Part shown: positions 11,948 to 24,100 of the stretch, piece after piece
Numbering within the stretch: position 1 is the stretch's first letter
How the letters are laid out: every line of letters begins with the position of its first letter
Assembly: GCF_047511655.1 (NCBI RefSeq)
Contig: NC_133397.1
Location: 128,982,308-129,046,307, forward strand
Length of the DNA stretch: 64,000 bases
Direction: 5' to 3'
Origin: Castor canadensis
Lineage: Eukaryota; Chordata; Mammalia; Rodentia; Castoridae
Program-made: the position numbers and the translations under genes
The notes under the pieces: model-generated
Told to the model about the DNA's origin: nothing
The model's database searches: none
The model's input: only the letters and a program-made list of their open reading frames with translations

Positions 11948-12849
11948 GTCGCTGCTGCCCTTCCCCCGCCCACGTCGGCGGGAACCGCCCGGCCTCACCG
12001 CCAGCAGTTTCCGCCTCCCGCCGTCCCGGCCCGCGCCCCAGGATCCCGTCCCTTCTCCGAGGGCCGGAGTCGGGCGAGCACGCAGTTGCTCCCGGGCCGG
12101 GCGCCAGACCCGGGAAGGCCAGGGTGGCTCATGTCGGCCCTGCGGGACCGCGGGGAGCTCGAAATCCTGTCTTGCTCGCGTCTGGGGACAAAGAAGCGCC
12201 CGACATCAGTAAAAGAACGCCTTGTGCTGTTCTTTGGCTGTCCGGGCCGGGAGTGGACGTGAGAGGCTCGTGCGGAGTGGGGATGTGGGGAGCAGAGCCC
12301 TGTGTCGCCACGGAGGGTCTGACAAGGCGTGGCCGAGCCCCGGGCTCCCGGGTCCTTTCTGGGACTCGAACCTCGCTCCGATGGCCGCCGGGAGTGCGGG
12401 GCCGCCGTGGCCACGTGGTCTGGGCGGCTTCCGAGGGCGTCGCCGGGCCCTGCAGAGATAGTGCTACTTCCCAAAAGTTAGGGTGAACTCGAGCTCGCTG
12501 CCACGTGGTAGGAGCGGCTAATTGTGAATGCTGGGGTGTTTAGAGTTGCCGCTCAACGCTGGGCACGTTGGTCAGATTTGCTCTTTGGTGGGATTGGGAT
12601 TTGAACTTGGGCCTTCGCGCTCGAGGAGCAGGTGCTCTCTGGCTTCAGCCACAGCTCCAGTCTGCGGTCTTGGTAATTGTTTCCCGGGCTGGCCTCGTAC
12701 CTTGATCCTCCGGATCTCTAGGATTACAGGCGTCCGGCACCAGGGGTGCCTGGCCAGTCTTTGTTCCTAATAAATTGGATGGCAACAGGCTTGTTTGAAA
12801 TGTTTTTAAACTTGGTGATTTTCAAGGGACCTTACAGTTTACCACTTTT

Positions 12850-13130
12850 ACCCACGCACAGGAAATCAATGTGAGTCAATGCCCTGTATAGCTACCCTTA
12901 TCTCAACCAGCAAAACCCCTTGTTCCTTCCTATTATTACTTATACTCTCTCTACAACAAAATTAGAGATAAGGGCAAAATAGTTTCTGCTGGGTATTGAG
13001 GGGGTAGCGGGAGGGGGTGGAGTGGGTGGTAAGGGAGGGGGTGGGGGCAGGGGGGAGAAATAAACCAAGCCTTGTATGCACATATGAATAATAAAAGAAA
13101 AATGAAAAAAAAATAAAAAAAGAAAAAAAA
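12850..13130 (+). mobile_element. L1 3' end fragment, 5'-truncated, plus strand
   Basis: The sequence from about 12850 (acgcacaggaaatcaatg) matches the 3' UTR seen in the longer L1 copies at 17.4-18.9 kb and 58.7-59.2 kb. It includes the G-rich tract 13003-13060, the segment ccaagccttgtatgcacata and an A-rich tail. Only the last 280 bases were copied. Identity with the other copies is very high by eye, so this is a recent family. Confidence 0.85.
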
Positions 13131-13134
13131 AAAT

Positions 13135-13520
13135 TTTTTGTTGGGAAATATTCATTATGGGGGGGTTCATAATGACAATTGCGATTGGACTTATATTGTA
13201 CATTATTTTCATCGCCCCCCCCTTGTCTCTCCCCCTCAGCCCCTTCCCCATCCCACTAAAGCAATTGCAAGAGATTATTTAGTTCTGTTTCTTGTAGATA
13301 TTTGAAGTCCATCAACCATACCCTCACCTTAATCTCCTTCCTTCACCGTCCTCTTTCCAACTAGTACCCCTCCTGCGGGCACACTTTTTCAGTCCTGATT
13401 TTCTTACTAATATTTAAGTTGATGTTCAAAGGGGTGTCTCCGTGTATGCCCTCTGTGGGGTGTTTTACTTTGCTCTGTTCAATCCCTTGGATTACTCTCC
13501 CTTACCCCTTCACCTCCCTC
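13135..13520. repeat. Possible older L1 3'UTR-like segment
   Basis: Directly after the L1 tail the sequence becomes C-rich (cgccccccccttgtctctcc) with phrases such as gtccatcaaccataccctca that recall a rodent L1 3' UTR read on the minus strand. It is clearly more diverged than the L1 to its left. I cannot fix the family or the ends. Confidence 0.35.
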
Positions 13521-14599
13521 CTATCACTTTTTTTGAAAGGGGGTGGGGTGTTGAGGATGGAACCCAAGACCTTGCACATTCCTGGAAAGTGCTCTACCCC
13601 TGAGCTAAAATCATAGCCCTGTGTTATGCTTTTACTTAGCATTTTATAAAAACACGGGAAAAAAAAAAAACACTAAGTTTTATACAAAATACAAATGTGA
13701 AAGTTAAGATACATTTTTGTTTGTTTCAGACAGGGTCTCACATGTAGTCCAGACTAATCTCAAAGTCACGGTGTTGCCCAGGCTGACCTTGAACTTGAAA
13801 TCCTCCTGCCTCAACCTCCCAGGTATTGGGATTAACAGACACACCCCACCATGCCCAGCTTCAGCTATGTCATCTCTATGAAATGTTTTAAGTCATTTAC
13901 AACTGGTTTAAAGATTTATGTTTATATTTTTCTTGGTCTTACCAAGTTTATCAATCGAAAAAGCTGTCTAGCAAAAATGTTCCCGAGTTAGTCCATTGTC
14001 AGTGTCTCAAGTCTTGTTGCTCCTGAGAAGGAAAATTTGTCTCTCTTTCTGAAAACTTGTATGTTTTATAGACATATGCTATGTAGCTGAGTAGAGTAAC
14101 GTGTTAAATTGCTATTCCAGGACTAGTTTATTACAGACTTACATGGTAGCATGAGCATGGGGGAATTGTAAAGAGACCTTGGTTCCTGTCCTGTTGTGTT
14201 AGATGAGTCACTTTGAGCCTTGTTTTTCCTACTTAGAAATGGAAATACTGTGTAATTCAAAGGACTTAAAGTCTGCTGAGACTGTGAAATCACTTTTTAT
14301 ATTGTGAGGTGCTGTGCAATATTGGTGTTTATTGTCTTTATTAGGTCTGGGCAGTCTTCAGTAATAAACTTAATAATATGGCTGAGAGAAATTTAATTAA
14401 ATGTAAATAGTATGGTAAGTCATGAAACACACCAAAATGTAATCCATATTTAGTTACTCATCATACACTGTAGTCCTGTTTTAAATAAACTTTTGAGAAC
14501 GGGAATAACATCTTTAAGCTTAAAATGAGAATATATATGTATATAGCCTTTTTTTTCCCTGTCATCCCAAAATCCATAATATGGAGAGAAAGATGCCAC

Positions 14600-15650
14600 A
14601 AAAAGCCAGGTGCCGGCTGCTTTGCTGTCGCTCGATGGGTGGCGAGGCCGGGAGCAGCTCCCTTGTGTAGTGTCAGCCCGAGTTCCTGGTGGTGTGGGTC
14701 TGCGCTTACGGACCCGGGACCTGGAGCTGCAGGCTTGAAAACGTGCGCTTATGGCTCTTTACCTGCCAAAGCCAGAGACTTAGGACTGCAAGTGCCAGCA
14801 GCCAGGGTGGCAGCCCTGAGCTTTGGCCATGAGGACCCTGGCCCTTCGCAGCAGCTACTGTCTCAGTTCCCAAGCTTCAGGCGTTGGGACCCTCAGCTCT
14901 GCCTTTGGCAGCTCGAGAACTTGTAGAACCTGGCACTGGTCCCAGGGCTGCAGTCCTTGTCTTGAGTCCTATCCTCTGCTCTCTCTGCTCCTCACCAGCT
15001 ACCCTCTTGGTGGTGTGGCCCTCATGATGCTGCAGTGGAAGCACTGGAGTCTTGCCTGCTCTGCTGTGATAAAGACACAAGTAGCCAGTGAGGCCCTTCG
15101 GGGGCCAAATGGCCTAACACCAGGGCCTTCTTATGCAGCTGGATAAGGGCGAGGTACGTCAGTGCTGGGATTGTACCACCGATCACAGTCCTACGTGTGC
15201 TTGGCCTCCAGTTCCGTCAGTCACAAGCCTTGCTGATGGGCCAATTACAAGCATGCCTGGCACCAATCAGGTTTTTTGCTGAGTCTCAGGGAGGGGCTTT
15301 CCCCTCTCCTCCTGAGTGAGAGTATCAGGGTCTTCTAGAGTTCAGGGGTTTGTCTTGTCCAGAATGGAGTCTTCCTAAGCTGGTAGGGGTTGCCTGGAGC
15401 GGTTGTGACTGGAGCAGGCCTCCTGTGGGAGGATTTGGGCTCCAGTGGCAGCCATGTTTGTAGGGGCCCTTGCAGTTGGAGTGGAATTTCCTCAGTGTGA
15501 GACTGCCCTGTGGACAGTGCAGCTGGTTGCCAGGGGTGGAGCTGCAGGCAGTTAGGCTCAGGGAAGGGTCAGCTGCCAGTAACCGGTCCATGCGAAATAT
15601 GACAGGGTGCAGATTAAAAAGTGCATATCCCCAGCACATGCCCTTGGAGA
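14600..15650. other. GC-rich block of unknown origin without young repeats
   Basis: About 1 kb is distinctly GC-richer than both flanks and free of SINEs. It contains short ORFs (for example 14525-14926 plus and 15325-15639 minus) without any domain I know. CpG is not high enough for a typical island. It could be an old L1 5' UTR or ERV long terminal repeat or a diverged retrocopy; I recognise none of these firmly. Confidence 0.3.
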
Positions 15651-17400
15651 GGGTTGGGTACTTCTGATCTATGTCAGAGTTGCAATTTCTCCCTTACCAT
15701 GAATGAGACTACCTCTGTAGTAATCTTAAGATAACTTTTCATATTTTAGTATTTAATTTCCATACAGTCATATAAAATAGATCTTAGTGGGGTACCAGTA
15801 GCTCACACCTGTAATCTAGCTACTCGGGAGACTGAGATTGGGAGGGTCATGGTTGAGACTCCATCTCCAAAATAACCAGAGCAAAATGGACTAGAGGTGC
15901 GGCTCAAGCAGTAGAGCATCTTCTTGGCAAGTTTGAAACGTTGAGTTCAAACCCCAGTCCCACCAACAAATAAATCTTTAAAAATAGGTGTATTGACGGT
16001 GGGCAAAACACTTTCAGAGAGGTTTACTAATTAGTTCAAAGTCTCATAGATAATAAATAATGGAGCTAACATTTGAAACCATGTTGTTTAACTCCAAAGC
16101 TGAGGCTGTTTTCAATTTGAAAGCTAATTCTAAATTTACAAAGAAACAGGAACGTGAGTTACAATCATTATAGCACTTTAAAAGTGTATAGCACTTTCAT
16201 ATGTGTTTCTTAATGACCAGGATTTTGTTTGTTTTTGCAGTGCTGGAGTTTGAACTCAGGGCCTGGCACTTGCTAAGCACACACTATCATTTGAGCCATG
16301 TTTGCAGCCCTTTTTGCTTTGGTTATTTTCCACTAGAATTATACACTTTTTGCCCAGGGCTAGCCTCAGACTGAGATCCTTCTACCTAGGCCAGTGGAAA
16401 GGAGTCCATGGAGAGGGATGAATTAAAAATACAAGCAAAATAAGGTCTTAAGGAGTTGGAGGATGAAGTTGAAACAGCACAGATGGAGTGACTAGGACTC
16501 GCTACCCAGATCTGAGCACACTTCACAAAGAGTGGAGGCTGAGACTAAGGTCACAGGTGAGCGATTACAGACAGCACATGGGAAGGGCAGCAGGAAACCA
16601 GCACCTGCAAGGCAAAGAAGTGGTCAGGGAAAGAACAAGAGAAGTTGTGTAAACTCACTGTCACAGAAGTGGATGCACAACCAGGTTTGAGAAAAGTAAG
16701 AAGAAGCCAAAAGTGTCAAGTATTACATAAAAGAGAATGCAGACTGGGAATTATCTGGTGATATTTGTACAAGAATTTCATAAATGAAAACCTGGAAGTT
16801 GCCGGGCATGGTGGTATGTGTCTGTAATTCCAGCTTCGGAGAGGTGAAAGTAGGAGGGTGGTGACTTCAAGACTAGCCTGTGGTACATACCAAGTTTGAG
16901 GCTAGCATGGGCTACATAGTTACTCTGTCTCAAAACAAAACAAAAACCCCAAACTGGAAATTTTTCTTGTGTATTCGGTTAGAGCTGACAGATTTCCATA
17001 GTGTTAGGTAACAGACATAAGCAACAGCCAAGGAATATCATGGAGCATTTGGCCTGGCCTAGCCACAGATTGACCTTGAGGGGTAAGATGGTCAACTACA
17101 CAGAAGTTACCTTTATCATCCTGTCCGGTTTAGAAAAAGAAAAGGCTGCCAGCCCACACCACCAGACTGCAGCTCCCGCCCGCTGGAGTGATGAGTTAAT
17201 CTGGGTCGTTAGCATGTCATTTTAATCTAGATCTAATTGCAGATTCTTCCTCCCCATCTCATAGTGGTCACACAGAGTGATTTTTCCTTCTTTTTTTTCT
17301 TTCTGTGGTACTAGGGCTTGAACTTGGGGCCTCACACTTGCTAGGCAGTTGCTCTACCACTTGAGCCACTCCACCAGCCCTTTTTTGTGATGGTTTTTTT

Positions 17401-18949
17401 TTTTTTTTTTTTTTTTTTTTCATTTTTCTTTTATTATTCATATGTGCATACAAGGCTTGGTTTATTTCTCCCCCCTGCCCCCACCCCCTCCCTTACCACC
17501 CACTCCACCCCCTCCCGCTCCCTCCCTCAATACCCAATAGAAACTATTTTGCCCTTATCTCTAATTTTGTTGTAGAGAGAGTATAAGCAATAATAGGAAG
17601 GAACAAGGGGTTTTGCTGGTTGAGATAAGGATAGCTATACAGGGCATTGACTCACATTGATTTCCTGTGCGTGGGTGTTACCTTCTAGGTTAATTCTTTT
17701 TAATCTAACCTTTTCTCTAGTTCCTGGTCCCCTTTTCCTATTGGCCTCAGTTGCTTTAAGGTATCTGCTTTAGTTTCTCTGCATTAAGGGCAACAAATGC
17801 TAGGTAGTTTTTTAGGTGTCTTACCTATCCTCACCCCTCCCTTGTGTGCTCTCACTTTTATCATGTGCTCAAAGTCCAATCCCCTTGTTGTGTTTGCCCT
17901 TGATCTAATGTCCACATATGAGGGAGAACATACGATTTTTGGTCTTTTGAGCCAGGCTAACCTCACTCAGAATGATGTTCTCCAATTCCATCCATTTACC
18001 AGCGAATGATAACATTTCGTTCTTCTTCATGGCTGCATAAAATTCCATTGTGTATAGATACCACATTTTCTTAATCCATTCGTCAGTGCTGGGGCATCTT
18101 GGCTGTTTCCATAACTTGGCTATTGTGAATAGTGCCGCAATAAACATGGATGTGCAGGTGCCTCTGGAGTAACAGTCTTTTGGGTATATCCCCAAGAGTG
18201 GTATTGCTGGATCAAATGGTAGATCGATGTCCAGCTTTTTAAGTAGCCTCCAAATTTTTTTCCAGAGTGGTTGTACTAGTCTACATTCCCACCAACAGTG
18301 TAAGAGGGTTCCTTTTTCCCCGCATCCTCGCCAACACCTGTTGTTGGTGGTGTTGCTGATGATGGCTATTCTAACAGGGGTGAGGTGGAATCTTAGTGTG
18401 GTTTTAATTTGCATTTCCTTTATTGCTAGAGATGGTGAGCATTTTTTCATGTGTTTTCTGGCCATTTGAATTTCTTCTTTTGAGAAAGTTCTGTTTAGTT
18501 CACGTGCCCATTTCTTTATTGGTTCATTAGTTTTGGGAGAATTTATTTTTTTAAGTTCCCTGTATATTCTGGTTATCAGTCCTTTGTCTGATGTATAGTT
18601 GGCAAATATTTTCTCCCACTCTGTGGGTGTTCTCTTCAGTTTAGAGACCATTTCTTTTGATGAACAGAAGCTTTTTAGTTTTATGAGGTCCCATTTATCT
18701 ATGCTATCTCTTAGTTGCTGTGCTGCTGGGGTTTCATTGAGAAAGTTCTTACCTATACCTACTAACTCCAGAGTATTTCCTACTCTTTCTTGTATCAACT
18801 TAAGAGTTTGGGGTCTGATATTAAGATCCTTGATCCATTTTGAGTTAATCTTGGTATAGGGTGATATGCATGGATCTAGTTTCAGTTTTTTGCAGACTGC
18901 TAACCAGTTTTCCCAGCAGTTTTTGTTGAAGAGGCTGCTATTTCTCCAT
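17401..18949 (-). mobile_element. L1 element, 5'-truncated, with open ORF2 C-terminus, nested in a SINE
   Basis: On the minus strand this reads ORF2 C-terminal sequence, then 3' UTR, then a poly(A) tail of about 20 bases at the left. The frame is open from the truncation point to the stop near 17905, roughly 345 codons, and holds the end of the reverse transcriptase region and the C-terminal cysteine segment ([18 protein letters not shown], with the family's C-x3-C-x7-H-x4-C pattern). A perfect 14-base target duplication gtgatggttttttt flanks it (17387-17400 and 18950-18963). The target was the middle of a composite SINE, whose halves lie at about 17290-17386 and 18964-19055. It cannot move, as it lacks ORF1, the endonuclease and most of the reverse transcriptase. 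Confidence 0.93.
17905..18798 (-). pseudogene. L1 ORF2 C-terminal fragment
   Basis: This open stretch of about 297 codons, which continues upstream to about 18949, encodes the last part of L1 ORF2p: the region after the reverse transcriptase fingers and palm, with the conserved WKNP-like and cysteine-rich C-terminal domain. Position 18798 is a Leu codon (TTG) within the frame and not a true start. The lack of any stop or frameshift shows recent insertion. As a fragment it has no independent function. Confidence 0.9.
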
Positions 18950-19329
18950 GTGATGGTTTTTTTCGAGATAGGTCTTGAGAACTATTTGCCCAGTCTGGCT
19001 TTGACCCTTGATCCTCCTGATCTCTGCCTCCTGAGTAGCTAGGATTACAGGCATCACAGAGTGATGTCATTCACTGTCTGTAGGCTGGTCTTAGGGAGGA
19101 AAGTGACATTCCAAGCCCCTGACACTTCAATAAAATCCTGTGCAAAATGAAAATGAAGTGTTCTCCACCTCTGCCTCTCAAAGTAGCTTTCTATTCTTTT
19201 TTTTTTTTTTTCTGACAGGTCTCAGAATTTTTTTTTTTCTTTTTGGTGGGACTGGGGTTTGAACTCAAGGCTTCATGCCTGCAAAGCAGGCGCTCTACCA
19301 CTGCAGCCACACCTCTGTTCTAATAAACT

Positions 19330-20800
19330 GCTCTTTACTACTCTGCCTCTCGTCTCTCCTAAAATCTTCTCTGGCCAGATGTAAGAATTGAGAGCTGCAC
19401 TGACTGACAATAAGGATGGGTCAACTCTAACTAAAAAGTAAGGTGATAGGAAATATCAGTTCAAAATGTGATTCAGTTTTCCATCAAGTGATGTGAATTT
19501 TGAATCTAACTCACTACTTACTCTATTTCAAAAGTATTATTTGCAGTTGGTAGACATAGACTCGAGGCTACTGCTGTAAATCCCACTTATTCACTCATGT
19601 GCTGCTCTCATTCTGTGAGTGCTTACTGGGAACGTCTGTGTGCTCGGCTAGGTACTGGAGATGGGGGGAGAGGCCCACAAATGAGAAAGAATGCTTACTG
19701 CTGAAGAAGCCATACCAGAGGAAGAAGGAAGCACATTCATACTAGAAAAATAAAATCAAAGTAATTCAACTTTTTAAAATAATTGAGGATGATTAGTTGT
19801 AGTGAAGCTACTTAAAGAACTATTATGAAGCCATGAAAACACTTGTGAAGGTTATATGGTACTTTCCCTTTAACATAAAGCAAAATACATCACTCTTGTT
19901 GTTAGAACTACATGTAAATATCCAGGTGGATAAAGTTTCACAGGAATGCAAAAATTAAGCTACATAGGTGTTTCGATAGAAAGTCTTGATATGCAGCTCA
20001 GGCCTCCAACTCATGTTTCTTCTGCCTTTGCCTCCTGAGTGCTGGTATGTAACTGCAGGTGTATGCTGCTATGCACGGCTTCCTTAACTTTTTTAAAAAA
20101 ACTTTTGATCTAGTTTTTAAAATGTTATGCTGATTTTAAAACAGAAGCTATGAGAAAGATCATTTTGTGCTGAGCTGTAAACATATCCCTTCACGTTCAC
20201 AGTGGGGCTTGTAAAAGCAGTCCTTGAATTTTAAATCTTATTTTTTGCTAACAAAGCTCTCGAGTTGGTGATCGTCAGGTAAACTCTAGTCCACAGAAAA
20301 GGCACCGGTTGTGTATTGTCATAAAGGCTACGTAACAAGCCACCCCAAAGGTCAGGGGACTGAAACAACAGCCGTGTATTCCTAGGAGCCTCTGCGTTAG
20401 TTGGACAGCTCTTCTGGGATTGTTTTCTAAGTCAGCTGTGGGTTGGGAAGGTGGCTTCATTGGCCGGACTCACATTTGGGAACCAGTTGGCTGTCACCAG
20501 ATCTAGGAAGACCTTGGCTCTTTGCACGACTTATCACTTTCCTCCAGCAGCGCAGCTTGAACAGGTTGTCATGGTGAAGCAGAGCTGTTGGCCTGTTTAG
20601 CCCTTTCCTTAGCGGGTCTCCTGTGAGCTTGGTGCTGTAGTAGGAATGGGAGAATAGGACCAGTCACAGGAAGCAGGCCCTGCTGGGGAGCTTGCCATCC
20701 ACACCGGAGAGGAAAACCAAGACACAGTGCAGTTGGTAAAGTGCCACAATGGTGTGATCGCACATGGGCACAGTGGAGGACCTCAAAATCAGCAGGTAAG
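19330..20800. repeat. Intergenic: L2/MIR and MaLR-like fossils
   Basis: An L2-like fragment lies at about 19590-19760 (-), with gtgcttactgggaacgtctg recalling the L2 3' end. A diverged B1-like SINE is at about 19970-20090 (-). At 20280-20530 the phrase aagccaccccaaaggtcagg and its surroundings resemble an MLT1-type MaLR LTR. The rest shows nothing I can name. Confidence 0.4.
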
Positions 20801-20804
20801 TGGG

Positions 20805-21118
20805 TGCTATGGCTTAATACAGTTTGCTTGTCCCCCAAGGCTTCATGTGTCGAATTATACCCACTGTGAGGTGGAGCGGGAACTTAATGGGATCATGGTG
20901 TTTAGAGGAGAGAATTTACGTCATCGGGTGAAGCTTCCATGAGTGAGTCCTGGTGGCTTTATAAGAAGAGGGAGAGACCAGGCACCAATGCTCTAGCAAG
21001 AGGGCCATCCCAGAGGTGGCCCTAACTTCGCACCTCCGGAACTGTGAGCCCAAATATACCTCGTTTCTTTATAACTGACCTAGTCTGTGGTACTATGTTA
21101 TTAGCAACAGAAAACACA
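20805..21118 (+). mobile_element. MaLR-type solo LTR (MST/THE-like)
   Basis: It starts tgctatggcttaatacagtt and has in order the family landmarks: ccccaaggcttcatgtgt, a segment with gatcatggtg, ttataagaagagggagagac, ggaactgtgagcccaaata and cctagtctgtggtactatgt near the end, finishing in aca. The length of about 314 bases suits a MaLR LTR. No internal region follows, so it is a solo LTR fossil. Confidence 0.6.
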
Positions 21119-24100
21119 TGGTGACAATGGGAGGCATTACAAAGGTGTCCTTGTGTGAGGTTTCAGGAAGACGAGGAAGGGAATCTAAAGCTCAGTGGCA
21201 GTCCTGGCAAGCTCAGTGTTTTGGTACTGTAGAGAAAGGGACAGATGAGGGAGTAGTGTGGGGAAAAGCCACTCAGGGTTAAAGTTGTTCTGGTGCAAAT
21301 AATGACTTAAGTTGAATTTACTGGAAGGATTAGGTGGTCTTACGGCAAACTTTGGAATGGGGGAGTAGGAATCCATAAACTGTCCTCTTCATAGACTGTA
21401 AAAACTGCCACTTCAAAATCCTACTGTGAGGAGAGCAAGTCTGTTTGGCTAGTGGAAATCATATTTCCTTGGCCCTGCCTCAGCTGCAAGTTGTATGTGG
21501 ACATTGGCTACGGTAGTGTCACATGCAGGAGAGGAAGGTGTCACCATGAGCTCCATGGCTGGCCTAAGAGGCACTATTCCATCGTTTATTTGGTGCCTTT
21601 CCTCACATGTAAATGGCAAAAACACCTCCAACCTATTTGGTTTGCCATTCTGGTCCTGCCATTCCTGCACTTACCTTCTTTCCAAGTTCAAAGGTACAGC
21701 TAACTGGAGGAAGGAACATCTTGGGGTTATTGTTCTTCTGGTCCTGATTTCTCTGTGAAAAACGCTCATCCCTCTTCCAGTTGGTGGCACAGGCTCACTG
21801 AGTTTGGGCTGTAATCCCAAAAGACATAATCTCAGAGGTCGTAATTACAAATGTTTAAATCCTGAAAGATCAAAATCCTGAACTTGGACTGGAGGTGTGA
21901 TTCAAGCAGTAGAGCACTTGTCTTGGAATCTCTTGAGTTCAAACCCCAGTAACAACAACAAAAAAAAATGTAGGTTAGCACCAAAATCCCTAAAGTCTAA
22001 AGTTCTGAGAGATCAAAATCCTAAAAAAAAGTTGGCACCAGTGGCCCCACCTATAATCCAGCTACTTGAGAGGCTGAGATCAGAAGGATCATGACTTGAG
22101 GCCAGCCTGGACAAATAATTCGCAAGACCCTATTTCTAGAATAACCAGAGCAAAATGGACTGGAGGTGTGGCTTGAGTGGTAGAGTGTCTGCTGTGTGAG
22201 CATGCAAAGTCCTGAATTCAAACCCCAGTCCTCAATAAAAATCCTGAAAAGATAAGAATCTTTAAAAGGCATTTTTGTTTTGTTGAGACAGGGTTTCACT
22301 ATATATCCTAGGCTGACCTCAAACTCAAGATTCTCTGGCCTCATCCACCGCAGTGCAGGAATTACAGAATTACAGGTATGTACCATCAAACCCAGCTCTA
22401 AAAGACATTTTTTTAAAGGAATTTGAGAAACATTTTAAAATATGGCAATACTTCATTGGCCACCTTGCACAATAAAATGGGCAATAATACGTGTTTCTGC
22501 AAGCATACATACTCAGGTATGCAAAGAGCCAGACAAGTATAACAGTTACGAGCAGACAAAGACATACATGTCAAAAATGACATGTATAAATTCATATCAC
22601 TATGGTTGGTATGTGCTGGGCACCAGCTTCATAACTGCCATAATCTGAAATACTGTGATGACAAACTAAGTCTCTTGACAAGACCAATCAAAGACTGCAG
22701 TGGAGTGTGAAGCCCTGGGTTCAAACCCCAGTGCTATCAAAAACAAACAGAAAACTGCAGAGGGTTATCACTGCAAATGTGATAGAAATTTTATCCTTCA
22801 CAAATGCAGATGTTCAAAAAGGACATCTCATTTGTTGAGGGAGTTTCAGGGTTCTTAATGTACATCCACAATGCTGTCGTACAAAGTGACATTGTGCTCT
22901 GTACTTTGTGGATCAAGTTTGCAAGTAATGCTTAAAATGAATCAGAAGTCTTTACACAACATAACCTCCAGTGTTGGAACTGGTACTGCAAAAATACATA
23001 GCAGAGTGAACTGTAAAAAAGTAATGCTGGCAATTTAAAATAGCAGGAAAAAAAAACTTAAAAATGGGCTCTGTGGCTCACACCCATAATCCCAGGTGGA
23101 GATTGGGAGAATCACAGCTCAAGGCCAGCACAGGCAAAAAAGTTTTCAAGACCCCATCTTAACCAGTAAAGAGGAGGATCATGGGCTAGGCCAGCCAAGG
23201 CCCTATCCCCAAAACATCTAAAGCTAAAAGGGCTGGGGGCGTGGCTCAAGTGGCAGAGCCCCTTCCCAGCAAGCACCAAGCCCTGAGTTCCACCTCCAGT
23301 AGCACCAACAAAAGAAAAAGCAAAGTTAGCAGATTGTGACCAGCTAGGTGGAGTAGTGTGGGAGAGCTGGCTGACTTTCACAGCCAGATTTTGAAGTCTT
23401 GCAGCGCAATGAATAGCTACCTCTTGGGAGGCAGAGGTGTGTTTTTGAGGCAGGATCTCACTTTGTCACCTAGGCTAGCCTTGAACTCATGACCCTCCAT
23501 AAGGGTGGGACTACAGGTGTGTGCCATGCCTGGCTCCTTTTTTTTAGGGCCTGGTCTTCTTCGGAGGGTGTGTTCACGTTCATTTCTCTGTGGTGCTGTT
23601 CTTATTGAAGTTCTGTGATTTGGCCTGCACTAAGTGAGTGTCCTAGTAAGTTTTCCATCTTTGTGCCATGCTGCTAGTGGCTTCAGCATCCAGACGTCCA
23701 CTATGCATGCATTCACACAGGGACCACACGTTTGGTGGAAACGACACCATCCTACGCTAAGGGTCGTTTTCCAGCCAACGGGAACTCTGTGATTCTGCAG
23801 TCAAAGGTGGTGTTAATTCATTAAGAGCTCCTGGAGTTTCAGCAGCTGGAGGTATGTCAGAGCAGACCTGTGACACGGTTTTCTAAACTGAAGCTTTTAT
23901 TGCTGCCAGATTGTGTGGGTAATATGTCTCCGGAATTTGGCTTTCTACCCTCCCTCTGTGGTCTTTTCTCCTCCATAAGATTATGGTTTCTGAGATTTTG
24001 GCTTTAAAGGTCTCAACATTTAGGGGTTCATCTTTCAGGATTTCAATATTTAGGATTATGACACTCAGGATGGCATTTTTCATGATTACGGTCAGCACTG

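Larger units (their letters stand above)
10900..12480. promoter_or_regulatory. DR1: CpG-island promoter of DR1, probably bidirectional
   Basis: This block is very GC rich and full of CpG, in sharp contrast to the AT-rich flanks, and it contains DR1 exon 1. No TATA box stands at a plausible distance from the ATG. Visible motifs: a perfect ETS/GABP site ACCGGAAGT at 11886-11894 on the plus strand and its inverse at 11939-11947; a CRE-like TGACGTCT at 11512-11519; GC boxes at 11385-11394 and 11401-11407; and an NRF1-like palindrome TGCGCATGCG at 10983-10992 in intron 1. The DR1 start site probably lies between about 11350 and 11950. In human, the antisense RNA CCDC18-AS1 is, as I recall, transcribed away from DR1, so a plus-strand RNA starting here is expected. 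The long ORFs on both strands in this block are by-products of few stop codons in GC-rich DNA. Confidence 0.85.
12480..16400. repeat. Intergenic DNA right of the CpG island: SINEs, L1 fragments, GC-rich block
   Basis: Members: composite SINE 12575-12765 (-); L1 3' end about 12850-13130 (+); a second diverged L1-3'UTR-like segment about 13135-13520 of uncertain orientation; ID-like 13530-13620 (-); B1-like 13725-13865 (-); MIR-like about 14200-14290 (+); unexplained GC-rich block 14600-15650; composite SINE 15790-15980 (+); MIR-like about 16000-16140 (-); ID-like 16215-16310 (-). No protein gene is supported. Confidence 0.65.
16400..19330. repeat. Intergenic: unique sequence, SINEs and the nested L1
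   Basis: From 16400 to 16790 I see only non-coding sequence. B1-like SINE 16800-16950 (+); 16950-17280 unique; composite SINE 17290-19055 (-) split by the L1; ID-like SINE 19225-19320 (-) after a T run. Confidence 0.7.

Noticed and set aside
14525-15146. Two overlapping ORFs (133 and 107 codons) in the GC-rich block
   Set aside because: They overlap in different frames, show no family features and depend on local GC content.
20569-20838. 89-codon minus-strand ORF
   Set aside because: No similarity I can name; it overlaps the start of a MaLR LTR and has no exon signals.
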